DNA from: an uncultured Erythrobacter sp.
Lineage (GTDB): Bacteria; Pseudomonadota; Alphaproteobacteria; Sphingomonadales; Sphingomonadaceae
DNA length: 64,000 nt
Assembly (NCBI GenBank): GCA_947493165.1
Contig: CANLPY010000001.1
Location: forward strand, 1,712,501 to 1,776,500
Reading direction: 5' to 3'
A program made the position numbers and the translations under genes. The notes beneath the pieces are model-generated. The model was not told where the DNA came from. It searched no databases and was given only the letters and a program-made list of their open reading frames with translations. This document shows positions 8,395-17,615 of the stretch, piece after piece; positions within the stretch are counted from its first letter, which is position 1; every line of letters begins with the position of its first letter.

Positions 8395-9932
8395 GCGATT
8401 TCGCAGAGATACTGTTTGGACTTGGTGACAAGCTGACGGCGCATATTGTGCTCGCCGCGAGCGCAATTGGCCTTGGCATTGCAGTTGCTTTGCCGCTTGC
8501 GGTGTGGGCCAGCCGCTCTCGCACAGTTGCGAAAGTTGCGCTGGGTTTTGCCAGCCTGGTGCAAACCATACCGGCATTGGCGCTGCTGGCGCTTTTTTTC
8601 CCGATCCTACTATCCTTGCGCGCAGTTTTTGGAGAGGGGCTGCCGACGCTCGGCTTCCTTCCCGCGCTGCTGGCGCTGGCGCTTTATGCTCTGCTGCCGA
8701 TCCTGCGCAATGCGGTCACCGCGCAGGCCAATCTTGACCCCGGTGTGCTCGAAGCAGCGGACGGCGTAGGCATGACCGGCTGGCAAAAATTGCGTCTGGT
8801 CGAAGCGCCGCTGTCCGCGCCCTTCATCATGGCCGGTATCCGCACTGCGAGCGTGTGGACCATTGGCGCAGCGACACTTTCAACCACAATCGGCCAACCC
8901 AGCCTTGGCGATCCCATATTTGCTGGATTGCAAACGCAAAACTGGACGCTGGTTCTGGCTGGGTGTTTGGCCAGCGCTGCCCTCGCGCTGATCGTGGATG
9001 CTTTGTTGGGCCTGATCGAACGCGGGCTGGCAACCCGCCAGCGCTGGCAATGGATCGCGGGTTTGATCGCCGTAGCTCTGGGCATAATTGGCGCGCTCAC
9101 CTATCAATCAGGGGGAGACGATGAAGACACGATCATCATCGCATCCAAACAATTTTCTGAGCAATATATCCTTGCGCAATTGATCGGATCACAGCTCGAA
9201 GCGGCAGGATTTGTCGTTGAGTACCGCGACGGACTTGGCTCTGCCGTGGTTCACAATGCTGTCGCCAGTTCTGCAATTGATATCTCGGTTGATTACACCG
9301 GCACGATCTGGACCAACAATCTGAAGCGCACCGACAATCCGGGTCGCGAGGAGATGTACCAAATCATCAAAACGTGGGAGGCTGAGGAGAACGGCGTGCG
9401 CGTGCTCGGGCGGCTTGGGTTTGAAAATGCCTATGCCTTTGCCATGCGTGAAGACCGCGCAGCCCAACTTGGCCTTACTTCGCTGGATGATCTGGTGACA
9501 GTCGCTCCGCAGCTAACAGTCGGCGGCGACCCAGAGTTTTTTGAACGACCGGAATGGATCGCAGTGCGTGAAGCCTATGGTATGCGTTTTGGCGAAACAC
9601 GCAATTTCTCGCCCACATTCATGTACAATGCGCTAACCTCTGGCGAGGCCGATGTGATCAGCGCCTACACCTCAGATGGGCGGATCGCAGCAGACAAGCT
9701 GGTGGTGCTTGAAGACCCACGCGAAGCGCTGCCAAGTTACGATGCGATGCTTATGATATCGCCGCGCCGCGCCAATGACGCAGAATTGATTGCCGCGCTA
9801 CAGCCGCTCATCGGAGCAATCAATGTCGAGCAAATGCGCGAGGCGAATTTCGCTGTCGACCGTGAAGGAGAAGGCAAACTCAGCCCGAAAAGGGCAGCGG
9901 CGCAACTGGCTGAGGAGATCGGTCTGAATTAA
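8391..9932 (+). CDS. fused osmoprotectant-type ABC permease and substrate-binding protein
   Basis: 513 residues in two parts. Residues 1-240 form a BPD permease with about six membrane segments and the EAA-type loop LEAADGVGMTGWQKLRLVEAPL. Residues about 250-513 form an OpuAC-type binding domain beginning IIIASKQFSEQYILAQLIG and including DISVDYTGTIW. The fusion displays the binding domain on the periplasmic side of the membrane. Such fusions occur for glycine betaine/choline importers and for the ergothioneine importer EgtU, so the substrate is open. It is translationally coupled to the ATPase (ATGA). Confidence 0.9.
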   Translation: MSDFAEILFGLGDKLTAHIVLAASAIGLGIAVALPLAVWASRSRTVAKVALGFASLVQTIPALALLALFFPILLSLRAVFGEGLPTLGFLPALLALALYALLPILRNAVTAQANLDPGVLEAADGVGMTGWQKLRLVEAPLSAPFIMAGIRTASVWTIGAATLSTTIGQPSLGDPIFAGLQTQNWTLVLAGCLASAALALIVDALLGLIERGLATRQRWQWIAGLIAVALGIIGALTYQSGGDDEDTIIIASKQFSEQYILAQLIGSQLEAAGFVVEYRDGLGSAVVHNAVASSAIDISVDYTGTIWTNNLKRTDNPGREEMYQIIKTWEAEENGVRVLGRLGFENAYAFAMREDRAAQLGLTSLDDLVTVAPQLTVGGDPEFFERPEWIAVREAYGMRFGETRNFSPTFMYNALTSGEADVISAYTSDGRIAADKLVVLEDPREALPSYDAMLMISPRRANDAELIAALQPLIGAINVEQMREANFAVDREGEGKLSPKRAAAQLAEEIGLN

Positions 9933-10354
9933 CGTGCTTTGCGCCAAATTTGAGTTTGGCAAAACGGGCCTAAACAACCCTTAACTTCGAGCTCATTGGC
10001 ACTTTTTCGGCGTACGACGGAACGATAGTCCTTCCCGCTTTTCGGGTCGTAAATCCGACCTCTCCAAACATCTCCATTCTTCTGAAAGTTGAACAGCACT
10101 GGCAAGCCGAGCAGTTTGCGATTGCGTTTCGAGCGGTCCGGATTGTTGATGTCGCGCTGGTCTACACCTTCTGGTGGAGCGACAATAAAGCGTGAAATCT
10201 TACCGCAGGTAGAAGGGCCGCATTTGCTAACAGTAACGACTGCATCCTTATCCTGTGTGACCCAGCGACCATTGATCGGATCAGCGGCTAAGGCAGGGCT
10301 TGCGCTGGCTATCGTCGCTAGGATTGCGGCGGTCAAAAAGGTGCGGATTTTCAT
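9929..10354 (-). CDS. secreted DUF2147-family protein
   Basis: 141 residues from the ATG at 10354, which has a GGAGAG ribosome site. A signal peptide (MKIRTFLTAAILATIASASP, cleavage after ALA-A) precedes a DUF2147 domain with GRWVTQDKDAVVTVSKCG, the NPDRSKRNRKLLGLPVL segment, and the closing LEVKGCLGPFCQTQIWRKAR. Four or more cysteines suggest disulphides in the periplasm. Family function is unknown. It is convergent with the ABC permease fusion, and the coding ends overlap by 4 bp. Confidence 0.86.
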   Translation of the reverse strand: MKIRTFLTAAILATIASASPALAADPINGRWVTQDKDAVVTVSKCGPSTCGKISRFIVAPPEGVDQRDINNPDRSKRNRKLLGLPVLFNFQKNGDVWRGRIYDPKSGKDYRSVVRRKSANELEVKGCLGPFCQTQIWRKAR

Positions 10355-10422
10355 CAAGCTCTCCAAAACATCTCTATACGTATTCGCCGAAAGTTGTTGA
10401 ATGTTACAACGCGCGGTTCCGT

Positions 10423-11481
10423 CTATCCAAACCCGCCGCCACTATTTGGCCAACCGCCGCCGGAAAGCCCCATCACCTTGAACAGTTTGCCCATTTGGTC
10501 AGGTTCAACCAAGCGGTCTCGCTGACGCTTCAACTTGGCCGCGTTCTCCGGTGATGCTTTTTGCAAAGCCTCCAGCCGCGCATCAATACCGAGTATTTTC
10601 AGCCAGCGCCCCTGCGGCGTAACACCTATCACTCGGGCAGCGTGTTTTTCAGCAACGTTGCCGAGCGTCGCGAAATCAACATGCGCGGTCAGATCAATCT
10701 CTCCCGGCGTGCTGAACACATCGACTTGCTTGTGGGCGCGCACCGCTTGCAATGATGATCCGACTTGCAGAGACGTTGAGCCATAATCGAGCACTAACCC
10801 GGCCCCGCCTTGGCTTGCGAAACGGCTGGCAATCTCGCCCATGACCGTGGCCGCCGCCGGGCAGGCTTCAATAATGGTGCCTTCGTCAGCGCCGCGCAGA
10901 TTGTCAGGCACGGCATCGTCCATCGGCTTATCGCCCGAGGCAAACACGAAAGTTTCCCCATCAAGTCCAACCATGCGTTCGCGCCAACCGGCAGCGGTGC
11001 GAACCAATTGCCGGATCGGCAAGGCATCGAAGAATTCATTGGCAACCAGCAAAATCGGCGCGTCTTCTGGCAAAGTCGCCAAGTCATCGTGATGGACAAC
11101 GCCAGGCATCGTGCCGCTTTGTATCGCGCGAAGGTTCACCGACCCTTCGACAAAATGGACCTGCGGATCGAGGCCAAAGCGCGCCGCCGTGCGCAGCGCA
11201 TCACTGGCCAAAGTTCCGCGCCCCGGACCCAGTTCGACATAGTGAACCTTGGCCGGACCATCCATTTGCGCCCACATATCCGCCAGCCACAAGCCGATCA
11301 GTTCGCCGAACATTTGGCTAATCTCAGGCGCAGTAATGAAGTCACCGCTCGCGCCCAACGGATCGCGGCTGGTGTAATAGCGCGCGTTGCTCTCCCCCAT
11401 ATACTGCGCAAGGCTGATCGGTCCCGTCTCGCGGATCAGGCGGCGAAACATTTCGGCTATGTCTTGGTTGGGCGCAGGCAT
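10423..11481 (-). CDS. MidA/NDUFAF7-like SAM-dependent methyltransferase
   Basis: A 352-residue class I methyltransferase of the COG1565 family. The SAM-binding loop is VELGPGRGTLASD (about residues 80-92). The conserved N-terminus includes ISLAQYMGESNARYYTSRDPLGASGDFITAPEISQMFGELIG, quoted here as its start and end features only: a YY..RDP..GDF..APE pattern. A mitochondrial relative (NDUFAF7/MidA) methylates an arginine of a complex I subunit; whether the bacterial protein does the same is inference. It lies 38 bp downstream of lgt on the same strand, a common pairing in this bacterial group. Confidence 0.88.
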   Translation of the reverse strand: MPAPNQDIAEMFRRLIRETGPISLAQYMGESNARYYTSRDPLGASGDFITAPEISQMFGELIGLWLADMWAQMDGPAKVHYVELGPGRGTLASDALRTAARFGLDPQVHFVEGSVNLRAIQSGTMPGVVHHDDLATLPEDAPILLVANEFFDALPIRQLVRTAAGWRERMVGLDGETFVFASGDKPMDDAVPDNLRGADEGTIIEACPAAATVMGEIASRFASQGGAGLVLDYGSTSLQVGSSLQAVRAHKQVDVFSTPGEIDLTAHVDFATLGNVAEKHAARVIGVTPQGRWLKILGIDARLEALQKASPENAAKLKRQRDRLVEPDQMGKLFKVMGLSGGGWPNSGGGFG

Positions 11482-11519
11482 TTGGGCGAGCTTATTTTGC
11501 GTTTAGATTGCCGAGACGA

Positions 11520-12404
11520 TTAAGCCGAAGATGCCATGCTGCCGCCTGTGCCAACAGGCTTACGCATGACCGCAATGACGGTAACAGCCAAGCCGAACAG
11601 AATGATCGGAATGGTGAGCCACTGCCCTTGGCTAAGGCCGGTTTCAGCCACCCGAAATTGCCAGCCTTCGTCGGGTGCGCGGAAAAATTCATTGACGAAG
11701 CGTGCCATGCCAATGCCAAGCAGGAAAACACCAGACAGCAATCCGCGGCGATAGCGCGCGCCGGTCTTCCAGAATAACAGCAGCAGCACGATCAGCAGCA
11801 GCAAGCCTTCAAGGCCCGCCTGATAGAGCTGGCTTGGGTGGCGGACCACGTCTCCGCCGCCGGGGAACACCATCCCCCATGCAACATCGGTTGGGCGGCC
11901 CCACAATTCGCCATTGTTAAAATTGGCAAGGCGGCCAAGGAACATGCCCATCGGCACCGTGGTGCAGACGTAATCAGCGACCCGCACGAAATCGAGCTTA
12001 CCCTGCCATGACACCCAAACCATCGCCGTTAAAACGCCAAGCAGTCCGCCGTGGAAGCTCATCCCGCCATCCCACAATCGCAGCAGCTTCCAGCTTACAA
12101 AGCCGTCACCGCTGAAATCAGTGAACAGGTCAGGCTGGTAAAACGCTGCATACCCCAGCCGTCCGCCTAGGATCACGCCCAAAGTGCAATAGAAGAACAG
12201 GTCATCCGCGTGGCGCTGAGCCATCGGTGCGCCGGGCTGCTTCAGCATCTTGGAAACATGCCAATAGGCAAAGATCACGCCCAGCAGATAAGCCAACGAA
12301 TAATAGCGCAAAGTGAAAAAGCCGAGATCTATACCAGGCGTAAAGCCCAGGTTTTCCCAATAGATCGGGTCGGCGGCGCCGCTGGCGGCGAGTAGTGACA
12401 GCAC
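11520..12404 (-). CDS. lgt: prolipoprotein diacylglyceryl transferase
   Basis: A 294-residue inner-membrane enzyme that transfers diacylglycerol from phosphatidylglycerol to the lipobox cysteine, the first step of lipoprotein maturation. Hallmarks are the HGG motif (GGMSFHGGLLG), the signature NFNNGELWGRPTDVAWG with its essential Asn and Glu, and HPSQLYQAGLEG near the C-terminus. About seven membrane segments are visible. The start is GTG with a GAGG site 8 nt upstream. It serves the several lipoproteins encoded in this window, such as PstS, PhoA and the two at 46 kb. Confidence 0.95.
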   Translation of the reverse strand: MLSLLAASGAADPIYWENLGFTPGIDLGFFTLRYYSLAYLLGVIFAYWHVSKMLKQPGAPMAQRHADDLFFYCTLGVILGGRLGYAAFYQPDLFTDFSGDGFVSWKLLRLWDGGMSFHGGLLGVLTAMVWVSWQGKLDFVRVADYVCTTVPMGMFLGRLANFNNGELWGRPTDVAWGMVFPGGGDVVRHPSQLYQAGLEGLLLLIVLLLLFWKTGARYRRGLLSGVFLLGIGMARFVNEFFRAPDEGWQFRVAETGLSQGQWLTIPIILFGLAVTVIAVMRKPVGTGGSMASSA

Positions 12405-12602
12405 GAAGCGAACCTCTTATTTACCGGATGATTCGTCAGATGCGGGTGTTCCGCCCCTGCGAATTGGCTTTTGGCACAGCGAACGGTTCGGGGGAACCCT
12501 CTCGCATCACCCTGCATTAAGGCCATATAAAAGAGATTGCACGACACCGGCCTCGTCAACGAGCGTAGGCTGTAACAAATTGATATTTGGAGAGACCACG
12601 GC

Positions 12603-14309
12603 ATGCCAACACAGCTCGACCTAGCGCTGGAAAAAATCATCGGTGAATTGACCAAGGAAGGTCAACCATTCGCCACTGTGCCGTTTGAACGCGGGGGCGT
12701 TGAAATGCCCGCTTTCCAAATGGCGCCGCCAACGCTCGCCCATTACTTCGCGCATTTCTGCAACCAGCATAAAGATCTCGAATTTCTGGTCGATGGCGAC
12801 ATTCGCCTGACCTTTGGCGAATGCTGGCATGCCGCGACCCATGTCGCGCATGGTCTGGCCACAATCCACGGCGTGGAAAAAGGCGACCGTATCGGCATTG
12901 CTGCGCGCAATTCTGCCAATTGGATGATTGCCTATATGGGCATTACCCTAGCAGGCGGCTGCGCCACTTTGCTCAATGGCTTTTGGTCAGGCGATGAGCT
13001 TGCATACGGCGTACGGCTTGCCGAATGCAAAGCCGTGATTGTTGATGCTGGCCGGGCAAAACGCCTCGAAGGTACAGACCATTCAGCAAAATTGATCATG
13101 ATGGAACACGATTGTGCGCCATCTGAAGGGTTGAAAGATATCTGGGCCGAAGGGCCAACCGCAATGGCGATGCTGGGCGAATTGGGCCCTGATGATTTGG
13201 CGACGATCCTCTACACCTCAGGTTCAACCGGCAATTCGAAGGCGGCCTATTCCGATCATCGCGGCGTTGTTAGCGGTACGATGAACTATGTCGCGCAAAG
13301 TGCGATGGCGAAGATCCTGCTCGAAAGTCAGGGTGAAACAATCGCAGATCAGCCTTGCGCTCTAATTGCAGTGCCGCTGTTCCACGTAACCGGTGAGGTG
13401 CCGCTGTTCCTCCAATCTTATGCCATCGCCCGCAAATTGGTGCTGATGCCGAAATGGGATGCGGAAGAAGCGCTGCGCCTGATGGAAGCGGAAAAAGTCA
13501 GTTATTTTGTTGGTGTGCCGCTGATGAGCTATGAAATCGCGACACACCCTAACAAAGACAAATATGATCTTTCGGCTTGCAAAAGCTTTGCCGCTGGTGG
13601 CGCTCCGCGACCGGTTGAACACGTCAACAAGATCAAAGAAGCCTTCCCCGGCGGCTTCCCATTGCTCGGCTATGGCCTAACCGAGACCAATGCTGTCGGC
13701 TGCGGAAACTTCAACGAAAACTACATGGCAAAGCCCGGTTCAACCGGAAAAGCGAGCCTGCCCATGGTGGATCTGCGCATCCTCAACGATGATGGCGCGG
13801 AATTGCCGCAGGGCGACGTGGGCGAGGTCTGCATCCGCACAGTTGCAAACTTCCGCGGCTATTGGAAAAATGACGAAGCGACCGCAGCGGCCTTCACTGA
13901 CGACCAGTTTTTCCGCACTGGCGATCTCGGCTATCTGGACGACGATGGCTATCTCTTCATCGTCGACCGCAAGAAAGACATCATCATTCGCGGCGGTGAG
14001 AACATCACTTGCATCGAAGTGGAAGATGCCATCTATGCCCACGCCGACATTTCCGAATGCTCCGTCTTCGGCCTGCCGGATGAGCGCATGGGCGAAGTGC
14101 CCGCAGCCGTCTTCCGCGTGAAAGATGGTGCAGCGGCGATGGATGCAGCAGGTCTGCGCGAGTTTCTGCTGAGCCGGATCGCTCCGTTCAAAATACCACT
14201 GGCAGAGCACATTTTCATCGAAACCGCACCGTTGCCGCGGCTCGGTACGCAAAAGATTGATAAAAAGAGCCTGCGCGAGCGGTTCACTGCAGAAATGGAA
14301 AACGCCTGA
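12603..14309 (+). CDS. acyl-CoA synthetase (AMP-dependent ligase)
   Basis: A 568-residue ANL-superfamily enzyme. The P-loop is LYTSGSTGNSK, the A5 motif is GYGLTETNAVG, and the A7/A8 region is FFRTGDLGYLDDDGYLFIVD followed by RKKDIIIRGGENI. The catalytic lysine is in the C-terminal RLGTQKIDKKSL. It activates a carboxylic acid to acyl-AMP and then acyl-CoA. The substrate cannot be read with confidence; medium/long-chain or carnitine-like acids are possible. It has a GGAGAG ribosome site. It is divergent from lgt across 198 bp that contain no other gene, and lies upstream of glnD with a 25-bp gap. Confidence 0.9.
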   Translation: MPTQLDLALEKIIGELTKEGQPFATVPFERGGVEMPAFQMAPPTLAHYFAHFCNQHKDLEFLVDGDIRLTFGECWHAATHVAHGLATIHGVEKGDRIGIAARNSANWMIAYMGITLAGGCATLLNGFWSGDELAYGVRLAECKAVIVDAGRAKRLEGTDHSAKLIMMEHDCAPSEGLKDIWAEGPTAMAMLGELGPDDLATILYTSGSTGNSKAAYSDHRGVVSGTMNYVAQSAMAKILLESQGETIADQPCALIAVPLFHVTGEVPLFLQSYAIARKLVLMPKWDAEEALRLMEAEKVSYFVGVPLMSYEIATHPNKDKYDLSACKSFAAGGAPRPVEHVNKIKEAFPGGFPLLGYGLTETNAVGCGNFNENYMAKPGSTGKASLPMVDLRILNDDGAELPQGDVGEVCIRTVANFRGYWKNDEATAAAFTDDQFFRTGDLGYLDDDGYLFIVDRKKDIIIRGGENITCIEVEDAIYAHADISECSVFGLPDERMGEVPAAVFRVKDGAAAMDAAGLREFLLSRIAPFKIPLAEHIFIETAPLPRLGTQKIDKKSLRERFTAEMENA

Positions 14310-14334
14310 TGCGTGGCTGCGCGGCGTTTAAAGC

Positions 14335-17115
14335 ATGACGGCCCTTCCCGGTCCGGCAAACGCGCCGCGCATCCCGCGCCAGCGAGCTATCATTGATCGG
14401 CGCTTGCTCGCTGAGCAGATTTCTTCGCTTGCCGAAAGCCAAGGCGAAAATGCGCGCCCGGCGGTTATCGAAGCCCTGCGGGAGGCGCTGGACGCTGGCC
14501 GAGCAGAACTGTCAGAGCGACTTCAGCAGAAACCAGCTGCGGGATATGAATGCGTTCACGGCCATTCGTTTCTAATCGATCAACTGGTTCGCGTGATCCA
14601 CGATTACGTCACCGCCCACGTCTATCCCGTGGCCAACCGCTCGACGGCCGAACGCCTCTCCATTCTGGCGGTCGGCGGCTATGGCCGCGCGGAAATGGCT
14701 CCGCACTCCGACGTCGATATCGGCTTTATCACCCCCATGAAACGCGCCGCATGGTGCGAACAGGTGATCGAAGCGATGCTCTATCTCATGTGGGATTTGG
14801 GCCTCAAAGTGGGCCATTCCAGCCGCACCATCAGTGACACTTTGTCGATGGCGAAAGAGGATTTGACGATCCGCACGGCTCTGCTTGAAAGCCGCTTTAT
14901 CTGGGGCGATCAAGAGCTTTACGATGAGCTGCGCACCCGGTTCTGGGGTGAAGTGGTGAGCGGAAGTGAGCGGCAATTCTTGACGCAAAAATTGGCCGAG
15001 CGCGATGATCGGCATAAGCGCATGGGCGATAGCCGCTATGTCGTAGAGCCCAATATCAAAGACGGCAAAGGGGGCCTGCGCGACCTGCAAACGCTGTATT
15101 GGATTGGCAAGTATATTCACCGCGCTCGCAATGCGGCTGAACTGGTCGATGTCGGCTTGCTCACCAAACAGGAATATCGCAGTTTTCGCCGGGCAGAAGG
15201 ATATTTGCTGGCGGTTCGCTGTCACATGCACGATCTCACTGATCGGGCCGAAGATCGCCTCACCTTTGACCTGCAACGCCAAGTAGCGCAGCGTATGAAT
15301 TTCGCAGACCGTCCAGGCAAAAGCGCGGTCGAACGCTTCATGCAATTCTATTTCTTGCAAGCCAAGCGCGTCGGCAGCCTTACCGGCGTGTTCCTCGCGC
15401 ATCTGGATGAAACCCACGCCAAAAAGCGCGCCAGCACAGGCTTTTTCGCTGGATGGGGCCAAAAAGCGCGCACGCTTAAAGGCTTCACTGTGTTCGGCGG
15501 CAAGATCAAAGCGCCAACGGACAATTGGTTTCGCGATGATCCGGTGCGCTTGATTGAGCTGTTCAAACTGGCCGAGGAACACGGCCTAGAGGTGCATCCC
15601 GACACCATGCGGCAGGCCGACCGCGACAGCCGCCTGATCAACGCGGCGGTTCGCAAGGACAAGCGGGCGAACGCTTTGTTCATCGATCTGCTTAGCGGCC
15701 GCAATGATCCTGAAATGGTTTTGCGCTGGATGAATGAAGCCGGCGTGTTTGGCCGCTTTGTGCCAGATTTTGGCCGGGTCAACGCTCAGATGCAGTTTGA
15801 CATGTATCACCATTACACCGTCGATGAGCATACGATCCGCGCGATTGGCCTGCTGAACAAAATCGAGAAGGGTGAACTGAAGACAGACCACCCGCGCGCC
15901 ACTCGCATCATTCACAAGCTGGCGTCGCGCCGAGCGCTTTATGTCGCTGTGCTGTTGCATGATATCGCCAAGGGGCGCGGCGGAGATCACTCTGTTCTGG
16001 GCGCAGAAGTGGCCGAGAAACTGTGCCCGCGCTTTGGCCTCAATGAGGATGAAACCGATCTGGTTGCGTGGCTGGTGCTGCAGCACTTGCTGATGAGCTC
16101 AACAGCACAAAAGCGTGACCTAACCGATCCCCAAACGATCGAAACCTTCGTTGCAGAGGTCCAAAGCCTGGAACGGCTCCGCAATCTCGCCATCCTTACA
16201 GCGGTTGATATTCGCGCAGTTGGGCCGGGCACTTGGAATAGCTGGAAAGGTCAGTTGCTGGGTGAGCTGTTCGACGGTGCGCAAGAGCGTCTGCGTCTTG
16301 GCCATATGCGACAGGGACGCAAGCAGCGCGTTGCGGCTAAGAAGGCAGCAGTAAGCGATCTGCTGGGAGAAAAATCTGCTTTGGTCGCAGAGGTTGGCGA
16401 TCTTTTGGGCGATGCCTATTGGATTGCAGAACCGGAAGATGTGATCGCACTAAATTTCGTCCAATATGACGTCGCGCAGGCCATCGAAGAAAACCTTTCG
16501 ATCCATTGCGAAGTCTATGAGGCACGCGGAGCCACCCTAGTCAGTGTGATCGCCGCAGATGACGCAGGCCTGTTTTACCGGATCGCTGGCGGCATTCATT
16601 TGGCCGGAGCCAACATCATTGATGCGCGCATTCACACGGCAAAAAGCGGCTATGCGGTAGATAATTTTCTTGTTCAGGATGCCCGCGGCGAAGCCTTTAG
16701 CGAAGAGACCCAAATAGCCCGGCTGAAGACCGCGATCACCGATGCACTTACCGGCAGAACTGCGCTCGTACCCAAACTTGCTGCCCGGCCATTGCCGCAC
16801 AGCCGGTCAAAAGCCTTTAAAGTCGCGCCGCGTGTGAATTTCGACAATCAGGCTTCAAACCGCTTTACCGTGATCGAAGTGAGCGCGCGCGATCGCCCGG
16901 CCTTGCTCAATCGCTTGGCCCATGCGCTCTACCAGTCGAACCTGATTGTTCAATCGGCCCACATCACCGGATATGGTGAGCGCGCGGTCGATACTTTCTA
17001 TGTCACTGACCTAACGGGTGCGAAGGTGGTGGCGAAAGAGCGCCTTAGTGAAATCCGATCGGCATTGGTTGACGCTGCGAGCGATAAGAAACAGCGGCAG
17101 TTGGAAGAGGTTTAA
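14335..17115 (+). CDS. glnD: bifunctional PII uridylyltransferase / uridylyl-removing enzyme
   Basis: 926 residues, full length for GlnD. The N-terminal nucleotidyltransferase has GGYGRAEMAPHSDVDIGF (about 113-130, Asp pair). A central HD hydrolase contains HHYTVDEHTIRAIG and LLHDIAKGRGGDHS (about 541). Two C-terminal ACT domains (about 715-790 and 845-915) sense glutamine. It uridylylates or de-uridylylates PII proteins and so sets the nitrogen status signal. It follows an acyl-CoA ligase gene and is convergent with a small unknown gene; an inverted repeat covers both stop codons. Confidence 0.96.
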   Translation: MTALPGPANAPRIPRQRAIIDRRLLAEQISSLAESQGENARPAVIEALREALDAGRAELSERLQQKPAAGYECVHGHSFLIDQLVRVIHDYVTAHVYPVANRSTAERLSILAVGGYGRAEMAPHSDVDIGFITPMKRAAWCEQVIEAMLYLMWDLGLKVGHSSRTISDTLSMAKEDLTIRTALLESRFIWGDQELYDELRTRFWGEVVSGSERQFLTQKLAERDDRHKRMGDSRYVVEPNIKDGKGGLRDLQTLYWIGKYIHRARNAAELVDVGLLTKQEYRSFRRAEGYLLAVRCHMHDLTDRAEDRLTFDLQRQVAQRMNFADRPGKSAVERFMQFYFLQAKRVGSLTGVFLAHLDETHAKKRASTGFFAGWGQKARTLKGFTVFGGKIKAPTDNWFRDDPVRLIELFKLAEEHGLEVHPDTMRQADRDSRLINAAVRKDKRANALFIDLLSGRNDPEMVLRWMNEAGVFGRFVPDFGRVNAQMQFDMYHHYTVDEHTIRAIGLLNKIEKGELKTDHPRATRIIHKLASRRALYVAVLLHDIAKGRGGDHSVLGAEVAEKLCPRFGLNEDETDLVAWLVLQHLLMSSTAQKRDLTDPQTIETFVAEVQSLERLRNLAILTAVDIRAVGPGTWNSWKGQLLGELFDGAQERLRLGHMRQGRKQRVAAKKAAVSDLLGEKSALVAEVGDLLGDAYWIAEPEDVIALNFVQYDVAQAIEENLSIHCEVYEARGATLVSVIAADDAGLFYRIAGGIHLAGANIIDARIHTAKSGYAVDNFLVQDARGEAFSEETQIARLKTAITDALTGRTALVPKLAARPLPHSRSKAFKVAPRVNFDNQASNRFTVIEVSARDRPALLNRLAHALYQSNLIVQSAHITGYGERAVDTFYVTDLTGAKVVAKERLSEIRSALVDAASDKKQRQLEEV

Positions 17116-17139
17116 GGGCTCATTACAGCCCGCCCTTAA
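17112..17139. terminator. inverted repeat spanning two convergent stop codons
   Basis: A perfect 8-bp inverted repeat (TTAAGGGC and GCCCTTAA) with a 12-nt loop. The left arm carries the TAA of glnD and the right arm carries the TAA of the opposing gene. It could terminate both transcripts, but there is no U-tract on either side, so the terminator call is tentative. Confidence 0.4.
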
Positions 17140-17615
17140 TCCCGCGCCATCACCAACAGCAGCGCAATTTTGCGGTCATCAAACCCCACAAATGCCCATT
17201 CAAAAGTCGAAGGCGAAATTGGGTTCCACAGGCCATCAAACCGATTGCTCAGCACAGTGCGGCGGTCCGGGCGGAACGCAGCGACGAACTCGTTTGCGCA
17301 GTTGAGAGCACGCTCTTCTCCCAGCCAATCCTGCTTTGATAGCACCATATCGCGGGCGAATGCATCGGCAATTACCACCGCCGCTGATCTAGCCCCAGAT
17401 GCACCAGGCGCTGCATCCAGCATCTCCCAGTTAAATCCTATTGGTGTGAAGCCAAAATGAGCGACAAAGTCATCAGCCACTTGCTGAGGCGGGTCAAAAC
17501 TGGGGTCGATCTCTGCGCAGTGAAAAACAAACGTAGCTCTGCTCGCCAGCGCATCACGCCATCGGTCCGTGAAAGCTTTAAGCGGTTGAAGTTCTGCAGA
17601 GCCAGCGCCGCTCAT
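17136..17615 (-). CDS. conserved-looking protein of unknown function, coupled to yggS-like gene
   Basis: A 159-residue soluble protein with no signal peptide. It has a mixed alpha/beta look, with segments TFVFHCAEIDPSF, WLGEERALNCANEFVAAFRPD and the C-terminal STFEWAFVGFDDRKIALLLV. I do not recognise its family. Its start overlaps the stop of the YggS-like gene by 4 bp, so it is translationally coupled to a PLP-homeostasis protein. Its codon use looks like that of its neighbours. Confidence 0.7.
   Translation of the reverse strand: MSGAGSAELQPLKAFTDRWRDALASRATFVFHCAEIDPSFDPPQQVADDFVAHFGFTPIGFNWEMLDAAPGASGARSAAVVIADAFARDMVLSKQDWLGEERALNCANEFVAAFRPDRRTVLSNRFDGLWNPISPSTFEWAFVGFDDRKIALLLVMARD

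Noticed and set aside
12488-12516. GGAAC-N17-CATT before the acyl-CoA ligase as an EcfG stress promoter
   Set aside because: The -10 element matches poorly and a single weak hit in 198 bp is not significant.
14572-15582. A 336-residue frame opposite glnD
   Set aside because: It is antisense to conserved GlnD domains and has no recognisable domain of its own.
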